From Tsukamurella conjunctivitidis (lineage in GTDB: Bacteria; Actinomycetota; Actinomycetes; Mycobacteriales; Mycobacteriaceae), in the NCBI RefSeq assembly GCF_007858475.1, contig NZ_VIGX01000004.1, forward strand, positions 186,001-250,000: DNA of 64,000 nt, given 5' to 3'. The translations under genes and the position numbers were made by a program. Shown here piece by piece: positions 47,114-55,140 of this stretch; within the stretch, counting starts at the first letter, position 1; each line of letters begins with the position of its first letter. A model generated the notes under the pieces. The model had not been told where the DNA came from, searched no databases, and saw only the letters and a program-made list of their open reading frames with translations.

Positions 47114-48925
47114 GTGAGCTCTACGCATAAGAACACCACCGTCGGCGTCGCGGATCTGGCCAGGGGCGTCGGCAAGCTGATCCCCGACCTGCCCCTGCTG
47201 ATCAAGGAGGGACCGGCGATCCTGCTGCGGACGCCGAACAGCAAGGAGACCATCGGCACGGTGTTCGCCAAGCGCGCGGCGCAGCACCCGTCGCGCGACT
47301 TCCTGCGCTTCCACGGCGAGGGCATCAGCTACGGCGAGGCCAACGCCACCGTCAACACCTACGCGCGCGTCCTGCTCCAGCGCGGCGTCAAGGTGGGCGA
47401 CGTGGTCGGCGTCGTCATGCACAACCACCCGCAGATGGTGCTGGTCATGCTGGCGATCGTCAAGGTCGGTGCCACGGCGGGGCTGGTGAACTACAACCAG
47501 CGCGGTGCCGTCCTGGCGCACAGCCTGGGCATCCTCGAGACCGGCACCATCATCGCCGGCGCCGAAGACCTCGAGGCCTTCGACTCCGTCGACGCCGCGG
47601 ACCGCCCCGCCGACGGGGTGGTGCTGACCGTCGACGAGCTCGCGGAGCAGGCGCAGCGGATCCGCGCCGAGGATCCGAGCGCCACCGAGAACCCCGCCGT
47701 CACCGCGACGCTGCCCGCCAGCACCCGCGCCTTCTACGTCTTCACCTCCGGCACCACCGGGATGCCGAAGGCGTCGATCATGACGCACTACCGCTGGCTC
47801 AAGGGCATGGCGGGCTTCGGGGCGACCGGCGTCCGGATGCGCGGCGACGACGTGATGTACTGCCCGCTTCCCCTCTACCACAACAACGCCGCGCTGGTCT
47901 CGCTCGGCTCGGTGCTGGTCTCCGGCGCCACCCTCGCCATCGGCCGCAAGTTCTCCGCCTCCAAGTTCTGGGACGAGGCCAACGAGAACTCGGCCACGAT
48001 GTTCATCTACATCGGCGAGATCTGCCGGTACCTGCTCAACCAGCCGCCCAAGCCCAGCGACCGCTCGAACACCATCCGCGTCGCGGCGGGTAACGGCATG
48101 CGGCCCGAGATCTGGCGGGAGTTCCAGGAGCGCTTCGGGATCGAGCGGATAATGGAGTTCTACGCCGCCAGCGAGACCAACATCGCCTTCCTCAACGTCT
48201 TCAACATCGAGGCCACCGTCGGCCTGTGCCCCCTGCCGCACGCGGTGGTGGAGTACGACCTCGACACCGCCGGGCCCAAGCGCGACGCGCGCGGCAAGCT
48301 CAAGCGCGTCAAGCGGGGGCAGAACGGCCTGCTGCTGACCAAGATCACCAAGTCCGCGCCCTTCGACGGCTACACCGACGGGAAGGCCGGCGAGGCGAAG
48401 CTCATTCGCGACGGCTTCAAGTCGGGCGACGTGTGGTTCAACACCGGCGACGTCGTGACCAACCAGGGCTTCGACCACATCGCCTTCGTCGACCGGCTCG
48501 GCGACACCTTCCGCTGGAAGGGCGAGAACGTCGCGACCACCGAGGTCGAGGGCGCACTCGACGAGGCCGACCAGGTGGAGGGCGCGATCGTCTACGGCGT
48601 CGCCATCCCGGGCGCCGACGGCAAGGCGGGCATGGCCGCGGTGAAGCTCGCCGAGGGCCACGAGTTCGACGGCGCCGTGCTCGGCAAGCAGCTGCGGAAC
48701 GAGCTGCCGGGCTACGCGATCCCGCTGTACGCGCGGGTCGTTCCGAGCCTCGAGGTCACCTCCACGTTCAAGAGCCTCAAGGGTGAGCTGCGCAAGCAGG
48801 GCTTCGAGGAGACCGGCGACGATCCGCTGTACGTCTTCGTCGGCGGCGCGGACGGCTACGTCCCCGCGTACGACGGGTACGCCGCCGACGTCGCGGCGGC
48901 CAAGGTCCCGGACCTGCGTTCCTAG
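47114..48925 (+). CDS. fadD6: Fatty-acid-CoA ligase FadD6-type
   Basis: 603 residues of the ANL superfamily, FATP-like branch. YVFTSGTTGMPKAS is the P-loop, EFYAASETNIAF the aromatic/ATP motif, WFNTGDVV and FVDRLGDTFRWKGENVATTEVE the hinge and lid, with a C-terminal Lys in STFKSLKGELRKQGF. It activates long or very-long fatty acids as CoA thioesters. In the same position as Rv1206. It is joined to folP2 with no intervening base (TAGATG). Confidence 0.93.
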   Translation: MSSTHKNTTVGVADLARGVGKLIPDLPLLIKEGPAILLRTPNSKETIGTVFAKRAAQHPSRDFLRFHGEGISYGEANATVNTYARVLLQRGVKVGDVVGVVMHNHPQMVLVMLAIVKVGATAGLVNYNQRGAVLAHSLGILETGTIIAGAEDLEAFDSVDAADRPADGVVLTVDELAEQAQRIRAEDPSATENPAVTATLPASTRAFYVFTSGTTGMPKASIMTHYRWLKGMAGFGATGVRMRGDDVMYCPLPLYHNNAALVSLGSVLVSGATLAIGRKFSASKFWDEANENSATMFIYIGEICRYLLNQPPKPSDRSNTIRVAAGNGMRPEIWREFQERFGIERIMEFYAASETNIAFLNVFNIEATVGLCPLPHAVVEYDLDTAGPKRDARGKLKRVKRGQNGLLLTKITKSAPFDGYTDGKAGEAKLIRDGFKSGDVWFNTGDVVTNQGFDHIAFVDRLGDTFRWKGENVATTEVEGALDEADQVEGAIVYGVAIPGADGKAGMAAVKLAEGHEFDGAVLGKQLRNELPGYAIPLYARVVPSLEVTSTFKSLKGELRKQGFEETGDDPLYVFVGGADGYVPAYDGYAADVAAAKVPDLRS

Positions 48926-49804
48926 ATGACCGCGCCGCCGGTCCGCCCCACCTTCTGCGGCCGCCCGGTCCCGACGGACCGGGCGTTGGTCATGGCCATC
49001 ATCAACCGCACGCCCGACTCCTTCTACGACCGCGGCAGCTACTTCGCGGTGGACGCGGCGCTGGAGCGCGTGGACGCCGCCGTCGCCGAGGGCGCCGACG
49101 TGGTGGACGTGGGCGGCGTCAAGGCCGGGCCCGGCCAGGACGTGGACGCCACGGAGGAGATCGCCCGGACGGTGCCCTTCATCGCCCAGGTGCGCGACCG
49201 GCATCCGGACCTGTTGATCAGTGTGGACACCTGGCGCGCCTCGGTCGCCGAGGCCGCGGTGGACGCCGGCGCCGACCTCATCAACGACACCTGGGCGGGC
49301 GCCGACCCGGACCTGCCCCGGATCGCCGCGGAGACCGGCGCGGGGCTGGTGTGCTCGCACACGGGCGGCGCGGTGCCGCGCTCGCGCCCGTACCGGGTGC
49401 GCTACCCCGACGTGGTGGCCGACGTGCGCGAGCGGCTCCTCACCGCGGCGGAGGCGGCCTTCGCCGCGGGCGTGCGCGAGGACGGCATCGTGATCGACCC
49501 GACCCACGACTTCGGCAAGAACACCCACCACGGACTCGCGCTCCTGCGGCACCTCGACGAGCTGGTCGGCACCGGTTGGCCGGTCCTGATGGCGTTGTCC
49601 AACAAGGACTTCATCGGCGAGACGCTGGACGCCGGCCTGGAGGAGCGCGTGGCGGGGACCCTGGCGGCGACGGCGCTGGCGGCGCACGCGGGGGCGCGGA
49701 TGTTCCGCGTGCACCAGGTCGCCGACACCCGGCGCGTGGTGGAGATGGTGGCCTCCATCGACGGCGTCCGGCCGCCGTCGCGCGTCGTCCGGGGGCTGGC
49801 GTGA
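48926..49804 (+). CDS. folP2: Dihydropteroate synthase paralogue FolP2
   Basis: 292 residues in the DHPS TIM barrel: MAIINRTPDSFYDRGSYF, DVVDVGGVKAGPGQDVD, ISVDTWRASVAEAAVDAGAD and INDTWAG. The pterin-site GG.A.P pattern is altered (GGVKAGPG instead of GGESTRPG), the hallmark of the FolP2 group, which in mycobacteria lacks detectable DHPS activity and is encoded next to GpgS. So a folate role is doubtful. Overlaps gpgS by GTGA. Confidence 0.92.
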   Translation: MTAPPVRPTFCGRPVPTDRALVMAIINRTPDSFYDRGSYFAVDAALERVDAAVAEGADVVDVGGVKAGPGQDVDATEEIARTVPFIAQVRDRHPDLLISVDTWRASVAEAAVDAGADLINDTWAGADPDLPRIAAETGAGLVCSHTGGAVPRSRPYRVRYPDVVADVRERLLTAAEAAFAAGVREDGIVIDPTHDFGKNTHHGLALLRHLDELVGTGWPVLMALSNKDFIGETLDAGLEERVAGTLAATALAAHAGARMFRVHQVADTRRVVEMVASIDGVRPPSRVVRGLA

Positions 49805-50733
49805 GCGGGGAGGCGCCGCAGGCGCACGCGAGCGAGCGCTTCTTCGCCGAGCCGACCTGGTCGGTGGAGGAGCTGATCGCCGCGAAGGACGGCCGGACCG
49901 TCTCGGTGGTGCTTCCGGCCCTCAACGAGGAGGAGACCGTCGCCGGGGTCGTGGCGACGATCGTGCCGCTGCTCGGCACCCTGGTCGACGAGCTGATCGT
50001 GCTGGACTCGGGTTCCACGGACGCCACGGCCGAGCGGGCGCGCGCGGCGGGCGCCACGGTGATCAGTCGCGAGGACGCCGTTCCCGGACTCCCGCCGGTC
50101 CCCGGCAAGGGGGAGGCGCTGTGGCGCGGAGTCGCCGCCTCGTCGGGCGACCTGATCGCCTTCGTCGACTCCGACCTGATCGAGCCCGACCCGCGCTACG
50201 TGCCGCGGCTGCTGGGGCCGATGCTCTTCGACCCCGATGTGCACCTGGTCAAGGCCTACTACCGGCGCCCGCTCCGCGTCTTCAAGCAGGGCGAGGACCC
50301 GACGGGCGGCGGCCGCGTCACCGAGCTGATGGCCCGTCCGCTGCTGGCGGCGTTGCGCCCGCCACTGCGGGTGATCCTGCAGCCCCTGGGCGGCGAGTAC
50401 GCGGGCACCCGCGAGTTCCTGGCGTCCGTGCCCTTCGCGCCGGGCTACGGGGTCGAGATCGGGCTGCTGCTGGACGCGGAGGCCCGCTACGGCCTGGTCG
50501 GGATCGCGCAGGTCAACCTGTCGGTGCGCAAGCACCGCAACCGCGATCTGCGCGACCTGGGCGTGATGAGCCGGCAGATCCTGGGAACGGCGCTGCGGCG
50601 CTGCGGGATCCCGGATTCGGGCGCGGGGATCACCCAGTACCTCGTCGAGCCCGGGCCCGACGACCGGTTCACCGCCATCACCACGGATCTGGACCTGGAG
50701 GATCGCCCGCCCGTGGCATCCCTCAAGCGGTAA
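49801..50733 (+). CDS. gpgS: Glucosyl-3-phosphoglycerate synthase
   Basis: 310 residues, GT81 family. SVVLPALNEEETVAGVV, LDSGSTDATAERA and the metal motif FVDSDLIEPD (DxD) are intact. GGEYAGTREFLASVPFAPGYGVEIGLL is the acceptor region specific to GpgS. It transfers glucose from a nucleoside diphosphate sugar to 3-phosphoglycerate, starting methylglucose lipopolysaccharide synthesis. GTG 49801 overlaps folP2. Counterpart of Rv1208. Confidence 0.95.
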   Translation: MSGEAPQAHASERFFAEPTWSVEELIAAKDGRTVSVVLPALNEEETVAGVVATIVPLLGTLVDELIVLDSGSTDATAERARAAGATVISREDAVPGLPPVPGKGEALWRGVAASSGDLIAFVDSDLIEPDPRYVPRLLGPMLFDPDVHLVKAYYRRPLRVFKQGEDPTGGGRVTELMARPLLAALRPPLRVILQPLGGEYAGTREFLASVPFAPGYGVEIGLLLDAEARYGLVGIAQVNLSVRKHRNRDLRDLGVMSRQILGTALRRCGIPDSGAGITQYLVEPGPDDRFTAITTDLDLEDRPPVASLKR

Positions 50734-50734
50734 C

Positions 50735-50748
50735 GGCAAGTACTTGCC
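50735..50748. promoter_or_regulatory. Operator-like palindromes upstream of the membrane/wHTH pair
   Basis: GGCAAGTACTTGCC is a perfect 14-bp palindrome. A second site, GAAAGTCCTTTC (about 50755-50766), has 5-bp arms and shares the GNAAGTNCTTNC layout, 19 bp further on. TATAGT follows at 50768-50773. Both precede ATG 50801 and are likely bound by the winged-helix protein encoded by the second gene of the pair. Confidence 0.65.
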
Positions 50749-50800
50749 AATATGGAAAGTCCTTTCTATAGTCGATTCCATCGACGACGGAAGGGCTGCC

Positions 50801-51271
50801 ATGAGCGACGACGGACGGATGACCGCCGACGAGGCGCGGCGCACCCTGGACGCGGCCCACGCCGCGTCGATCGCGACCCCCGCGGACCGCGCGCGGCTGG
50901 AGCAGGGCCTGATCCGCATCGGCGTCGTCACCGGCGCACTGATCCTCGGGCTGCGCCTGACGATCGGCGACCCGGGAGCGCCGATGTGGCTGCGTCACTG
51001 GGGCTTCGCCGTTGTCATGGCCGTCTACTTCGCGGTGATCGTCGCCGCCGTGGTGACCATGCGGCGGGCGAAGGCGGTGCCGCGCGGCTTCTCCAGTCGC
51101 TACACCGTGGGGATCGCGCTCACGTTTCTCCTGTACACCGCGTACATCGTCCTCCAGGCGGGCACGGTCGACACCGGCATGGACTGGCAGTGGGTGATTC
51201 TGGGTGCCGTCCTGACGATGACGCCCGCGCTCCTCGCGGCACGATCGATCTCGCGGCTGGCCCTCCGATGA
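50801..51271 (+). CDS. Four-helix membrane protein paired with a winged-helix regulator
   Basis: 156 residues: a soluble N-terminal 45 residues (MTADEARRTLDAAHAASIAT) and four membrane helices, two at 45-95 and two at 105-150 joined by short loops. No named family. GAAGGG lies before ATG 50801. ATGA overlap with the next gene, a MarR-like regulator, indicates a regulator-transporter/sensor pair of a kind common in actinobacteria, controlled by the palindromes just upstream. Confidence 0.82.
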   Translation: MSDDGRMTADEARRTLDAAHAASIATPADRARLEQGLIRIGVVTGALILGLRLTIGDPGAPMWLRHWGFAVVMAVYFAVIVAAVVTMRRAKAVPRGFSSRYTVGIALTFLLYTAYIVLQAGTVDTGMDWQWVILGAVLTMTPALLAARSISRLALR

Positions 51272-51567
51272 CGGGCGCGCACGCACGGCACCGGCTCGAC
51301 GACGTCATCCACGCGCCCGTGCGCTTCTCCATCGTGGCAGCGCTCGCGAAGGTCGAGAACGCGGAGTTCGCCGCGGTGCGGGACGCCGTGGAGCTCTCGG
51401 ATTCGGTGCTCTCCAAGCAGGCCGCGCAGCTCGAGGCGGCCGGCTACGTCACGATCAAGAAGGGCTACGTGGGCAAGCGCCCGCGCACCTGGCTGTCGCT
51501 GACGTCGCAGGGTCGCCAGGCCTTCGAGTCCCATCTCGGCGCGTTGCGCGCGATCGCCGAAGGCTGA
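51268..51567 (+). CDS. Small winged-helix transcriptional regulator (HTH_27-like)
   Basis: 99 residues, a single winged helix: RLDDVIHAPVRFSIVAALAK, LSDSVLSKQAAQLEAAGYVT (recognition helix) and KRPRTWLSLTSQGRQAF (wing and C-terminal helix). This is the compact MarR/PadR-like family without a ligand domain. Cotranscribed with the membrane gene it overlaps; probably an autorepressor acting on the 50735 palindromes. Confidence 0.9.
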   Translation: MTGAHARHRLDDVIHAPVRFSIVAALAKVENAEFAAVRDAVELSDSVLSKQAAQLEAAGYVTIKKGYVGKRPRTWLSLTSQGRQAFESHLGALRAIAEG

Positions 51568-51604
51568 CGTTCGAGGGATCGGTCGGTTCCGGCCGGTATC
51601 GCTC

Positions 51605-52342
51605 TCAGGCGATCGCCGGCCCGAAATCCGCGGGTTCTCCGCGGGCGCCCAGGGCGGCGTCCAAGGCGGCGGCACCGGAGACCAGGGCGCGGCCCCGCCG
51701 GGTCAGGGAAGCCCGCCAGCCGTCGAGCGTGTCGCGCAGCGGCTCGACCCCGCCTGCGGAGCGCACGTGCTCAGCGAGTTCCGCGATCCGCGCGAGGCGG
51801 AAGCCGCCGCGGCGCAGTTGCTCCGCCATGCGGGCGTCGCGGACGTCGGCGGGCGCGTAGACCCGATAGCCGGTGGCGCGGTCGCGCCGAGGGCGCACGA
51901 TGCCCGCGCGCTCCCAGGCGCGCAGCGTGGCGGGCACGACGCCGAGCAGATGCGCCACGTCGCCGACGAACAGCGGCGGTCCCGCGGCGTCATCGGGGGC
52001 GTGCAGGTCGTCGAGCGCGGCGCACACCCGGCGGAAGGTTCCGCGGTCCTCGGCGAGTTCCTCGTGTGCCACATCCAGCAGCGCGAAGGCCCCATCGAGA
52101 TCGTCGCGGTGCACGGCGCGCAGGATCTCCCCGGCGCGCGCGTGCCCGCACCCCGGGACCAGCGCGAGGAAGGCGTCGAGGGCCGAGCGGTGGGCCCGGG
52201 TGTAGACGCGGTAGCCCGACGGGGTGCGCCCCGCCGGCGGCAGGATGCCCTGCTCCTCGTAGTTCCGCACCGCCTGCGGCGAGAGCCCGTGCGGTCGCGC
52301 CAGATCGACGGGACGCAAGCGTAGTTGAGAGTTCGGGGTCAT
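51605..52342 (-). CDS. MerR-family regulator with two HTH domains (TioE-like)
   Basis: 245 residues with two MerR-type DNA-binding domains: PVDLARPHGLSPQAVRNYEE with GYRVYTRAHRSALDAF, and VGDVAHLLGVVPATLRAWER with GYRVYAPADVRDARM. Tandem MerR domains are the mark of TioE-like regulators from antibiotic gene clusters. Divergent from an erythromycin-esterase-like gene with 57 bp between, so control of that gene is probable. In the gap, TTCAACG occurs twice, 12 bp apart (52367 and 52379). Confidence 0.88.
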   Translation of the reverse strand: MTPNSQLRLRPVDLARPHGLSPQAVRNYEEQGILPPAGRTPSGYRVYTRAHRSALDAFLALVPGCGHARAGEILRAVHRDDLDGAFALLDVAHEELAEDRGTFRRVCAALDDLHAPDDAAGPPLFVGDVAHLLGVVPATLRAWERAGIVRPRRDRATGYRVYAPADVRDARMAEQLRRGGFRLARIAELAEHVRSAGGVEPLRDTLDGWRASLTRRGRALVSGAAALDAALGARGEPADFGPAIA

Positions 52343-52399
52343 CGTCCCTGATCCTCGCGTAGAAGTTTCAACGGATCATTCAACGATACCGTGAAGGGA

Positions 52400-53578
52400 A
52401 TGAACCCCGACCAGGTCGACCTCGTTTCCTACCTCGCCGCCCAGCCCGCTCCGACCCGACTCCTCGCCCTCGGCGAACCGATGCACGGCTCCGAGGAGAT
52501 CCTCCGCGCCCGCAACGCCGTGATCGAGGATCTCGTGCTGCGGGGCGGCTACCGCTCGATCGCCGTGGAGTCGGATTTCCACCGCGCCCCGCTGGTGAAC
52601 GACTACCTCGCCGGCGCCGACCTCGACCTGGAGCGGGTCCTCGACGAGGGCTTCAGTCATCCGTACGTGCACCGGCTCGCCGCGACCGGCGAGCTCCTGG
52701 AGAGCCTGCGCGAGCTGAACCGCACGCTCGAGACGCCCGTGCGGTTCTACGGCTTCGATGGGCCGATGGAGATGGCCGCCGCGCCGAGTCCTCGCGCCTA
52801 CCTCCTGCGACTGCGGGCCGCGCTCGCGGCGGTCGACGAGCACGTCGTCGGCGAGCAGGAGCTCGAGGACCTCCTCGGCGACGAGGCGCGGTGGACCGAC
52901 GAACAGGCGATGTACGAGGCGGACCGGGGCGTGGGGCGCACCGTCGACGTCGAGCGGCTGCGCCTGCTGACCGACGACCTGTGCGCGGTCCTGCAGGCGC
53001 GCGCCCCCGAGCTCACCGAGCCGGCGGAGGCGTGGTGGGAGCTGCGGGCCGACGCGGCCACCGCCGTCGGCCTCCTGCGGTACCACGCGATCATGGCGAC
53101 CGACACCCCCGACCGGCTCGGCCGCCTCAGCGCGCACCGGGACGCGATGATGGGGCGCAATCTGCTGGCGATCCTCGACCGCGAGGCGGACCGCGGCGGC
53201 ACGATCGCGTTCGCGCACAACCTGCACCTGCAGCGCGGGGCGAGCGAGATGCGGATGGGGCCGCACGTGGTGCGCTGGTTCAGCGGCGGCGCCCAGGCGG
53301 CCGCGCGCCTGCGCGACGGATACCGCTTCGTGGCGATGGGGATCGGCGCCGCTCCGGCGCACGGGCTCGCCGTTCCGGCGTCCGGCACCGTCGAAGGGGA
53401 GCTGTACCGCCGGCAGGACGCGCCCGCCCGGTTGTACGCGGGCTCTGAGCTCGCCGCGCGGCTGGGGGAGGCGTCGCCGCGCGCGGACCGGGACGCGCTC
53501 GGCGCCTACTTCCCGCTGGACGCCGCGCGCCTGGCGGAGACGGACGGTGTCCTGTTCCTCCGCGAGGTTCGGGCATGA
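52400..53578 (+). CDS. Erythromycin esterase-like hydrolase
   Basis: 392 residues from ATG 52400, 7 nt after TACCGT. Family landmarks: LALGEPMHGSEEI (Glu and His), SIAVESDFHRAP (Glu), RFYGFDGP and AFAHNLHLQRG (His). These match the EreA/EreB-like fold that opens macrolactone rings, but many genomic members act on other or unknown esters. The divergent two-domain MerR regulator suggests induction by a small toxic molecule. Resistance function is not proven by sequence. Confidence 0.85.
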   Translation: MNPDQVDLVSYLAAQPAPTRLLALGEPMHGSEEILRARNAVIEDLVLRGGYRSIAVESDFHRAPLVNDYLAGADLDLERVLDEGFSHPYVHRLAATGELLESLRELNRTLETPVRFYGFDGPMEMAAAPSPRAYLLRLRAALAAVDEHVVGEQELEDLLGDEARWTDEQAMYEADRGVGRTVDVERLRLLTDDLCAVLQARAPELTEPAEAWWELRADAATAVGLLRYHAIMATDTPDRLGRLSAHRDAMMGRNLLAILDREADRGGTIAFAHNLHLQRGASEMRMGPHVVRWFSGGAQAAARLRDGYRFVAMGIGAAPAHGLAVPASGTVEGELYRRQDAPARLYAGSELAARLGEASPRADRDALGAYFPLDAARLAETDGVLFLREVRA

Positions 53579-53585
53579 TGGCCTC

Positions 53586-53906
53586 ATGGTGATCGTGTTG
53601 TACGCCCTGGGACTGCTGGCCGTGGCCGCCGTGCTGTACGGCGTGGCCGCGCTCGTCTTCGGGCGCGGCGACGACACCCCGCCGCTCGAAACGGGAGCGA
53701 CGCCGACGGTGCTGCCCGCCGAGGACGTGGCCGGCGCCGACGTGCGCGCGCTCCGGTTCCAGCAGGTGGTACGCGGGTACAAGCCCGCCGAGGTGGACTG
53801 GGCCCTCGAACGACTGGCGCGGGAGATCGACGTCCTGCGCGCCCGGCTGGCCGCCGAACAGGAGTCCGCACCGGCCGCGACCGAGCCCGCCGGCGAGGCC
53901 GACTAG
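53586..53906 (+). CDS. DivIVA-domain membrane protein (Rv1209-like)
   Basis: 106 residues: one membrane helix (VIVLYALGLLAVAAVLYGVA), an acidic/Pro linker, then a short DivIVA-like coiled segment (VRALRFQQVVRGYKPAEVDW, ALERLAREIDVLRARLAAE). The FQQVxRGYxxxEVD motif is the DivIVA membrane/curvature-binding hook. Position after gpgS and before DUF3117 fits Rv1209. Possibly connected with polar growth; no direct evidence. Confidence 0.88.
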   Translation: MVIVLYALGLLAVAAVLYGVAALVFGRGDDTPPLETGATPTVLPAEDVAGADVRALRFQQVVRGYKPAEVDWALERLAREIDVLRARLAAEQESAPAATEPAGEAD

Positions 53907-54016
53907 GTCCGCTTTGCCAGTAGTCCGCGCCGATCACTGCAGCGCACAGGCTAGAATATGGAGCGGACCCGCGGCGGGCGCGCTCGGGCGGGTGAAGGAT
54001 CTGAAGGGAGCAACGG

Positions 54017-54184
54017 ATGGCGGCTATGAAGCCACGTACGGGGGACGGCCCCTTGGAAGCGACCAAGGAGGGGCGCGGAATCGTGATGCGCGTACCCCTG
54101 GAGGGTGGTGGACGCCTCGTGGTGGAGCTCACGCCCGACGAGGCCGCCGCGCTCGGCGAGGAGCTGCGCGGCGTCACGTCGTAG
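54017..54184 (+). CDS. DUF3117 small conserved protein
   Basis: 55 residues: MAAMKPRTGDGPLEATKEGR, then IVMRVPLEGGGRLVVELTPD and a short helix ending RGVTS. It is one of the most invariant small actinobacterial proteins (Rv1211 in M. tuberculosis); function unknown. An AAGGGAG Shine-Dalgarno sits 6 nt before ATG 54017 and a hairpin follows 20 bp after the stop. Confidence 0.93.
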   Translation: MAAMKPRTGDGPLEATKEGRGIVMRVPLEGGGRLVVELTPDEAAALGEELRGVTS

Positions 54185-54204
54185 CCGGTAGAACTGCTTT
54201 CCCT

Positions 54205-54237
54205 GAGATCCCGTGCGGTGCCACCGTACGGGATCTC
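54205..54237 (+). terminator. Hairpin terminator after DUF3117
   Basis: 15-bp stem (54205-54219 with 54223-54237) containing one G-U pair and a 3-nt loop, followed by CTCGTTTCC. Placed between DUF3117 and the methyltransferase gene. Confidence 0.8.
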
Positions 54238-54258
54238 CTCGTTTCCCGAGGGGGTCCC

Positions 54259-55122
54259 ATGGCGCACGTCCCGCCCGGCCTGGCCGCGGTGCTGCCCGCA
54301 CTGGCCTGCCCGCACTGCGGCGGCGGACTCGACGCCGACGACGGCACTCTGCTCTGCGCGCGCGGTCACTCCTTCGACGTGGCGCGGCAGGGCTACGTCT
54401 CCCTGCTCGCGGGCGACGCCCGCGGCCTCATCGCCGACGACGCCGAGATGATCGCCGCCCGCGAGCGGTTCTTCGCGACGGACCACTACGCGACCTTCCA
54501 CGCCGCGGTCGCGGAAGCCTCGACGGGAGCGCCCGCCGGGCCGATCCTCGACTGCGGGGCGGGCGAGGGCGAGTACCTCGCGCGGGCCTGTGCGGCCAGG
54601 GCCGCCGCGGACCTCGGCGGCACGGGCATCGGGCTCGACCTCTCGAAGCCCGCCGCCCGGCGCACGGCCCGTCGCGGACCGTCGATCGGCGCCGTCGTCG
54701 CGAACGGCTGGGCGCGCCTGCCCGTGGCCGACGGTGCCGTCGCCGCCGTGCTGTCGGTCTTCGCCCCGCGCAACGCCGCCGAGTTCGCGCGGGTCCTCGC
54801 CCCCGGCGGGCGACTGGTGGTGCTCACGCCCGGACCGCGGCACCTGCGGGAGCTCGTCGAACCCCTCGGCATGATCTCCGTCGAGGAGGGCAAGGTCGCG
54901 CGGCTCGACGGTGCGCTGCACGACTTCTCGCTCGTCGGCCGCGAGAAGCACGAGTGGATCATGGATCTCACCGCCGGGGCCGCCGCCGACCTGGTCGCGA
55001 TGGGCCCCAGCGCGCACCACGGCTCGGCGCGGGCACGCGCCGCGGCGATCGAGCGGCTCACCGCCGGCGGCACCGCGGCCGTGACGGCGTCGGGCACCGT
55101 CAGCGTCTACGCGCTGCGGTAG
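54259..55122 (+). CDS. 23S rRNA (guanine-N1) methyltransferase, RlmA-like
   Basis: 287 residues. An N-terminal zinc ribbon (ALACPHCGGGL, LCARGHSFDVARQGYV) precedes a class I SAM domain (ILDCGAGEGEYL, GIGLDLSKPAARRTARR, LSVFAPRN). This pairing is specific to RlmA/TlrB enzymes, which methylate G745 or G748 of 23S rRNA; the RlmA-II type in Gram-positives can give tylosin-class resistance. Which base is modified here is not determinable. Convergent with glgM. Confidence 0.9.
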   Translation: MAHVPPGLAAVLPALACPHCGGGLDADDGTLLCARGHSFDVARQGYVSLLAGDARGLIADDAEMIAARERFFATDHYATFHAAVAEASTGAPAGPILDCGAGEGEYLARACAARAAADLGGTGIGLDLSKPAARRTARRGPSIGAVVANGWARLPVADGAVAAVLSVFAPRNAAEFARVLAPGGRLVVLTPGPRHLRELVEPLGMISVEEGKVARLDGALHDFSLVGREKHEWIMDLTAGAAADLVAMGPSAHHGSARARAAAIERLTAGGTAAVTASGTVSVYALR

Positions 55123-55140
55123 GTTTCCGCCGTGGCCCGG

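Noticed and set aside
46379-49714. An 1111-codon minus-strand frame opposite LOG, fadD6 and folP2
   Set aside because: Antisense shadow; no recognisable domain, while the plus strand encodes three well-known families.
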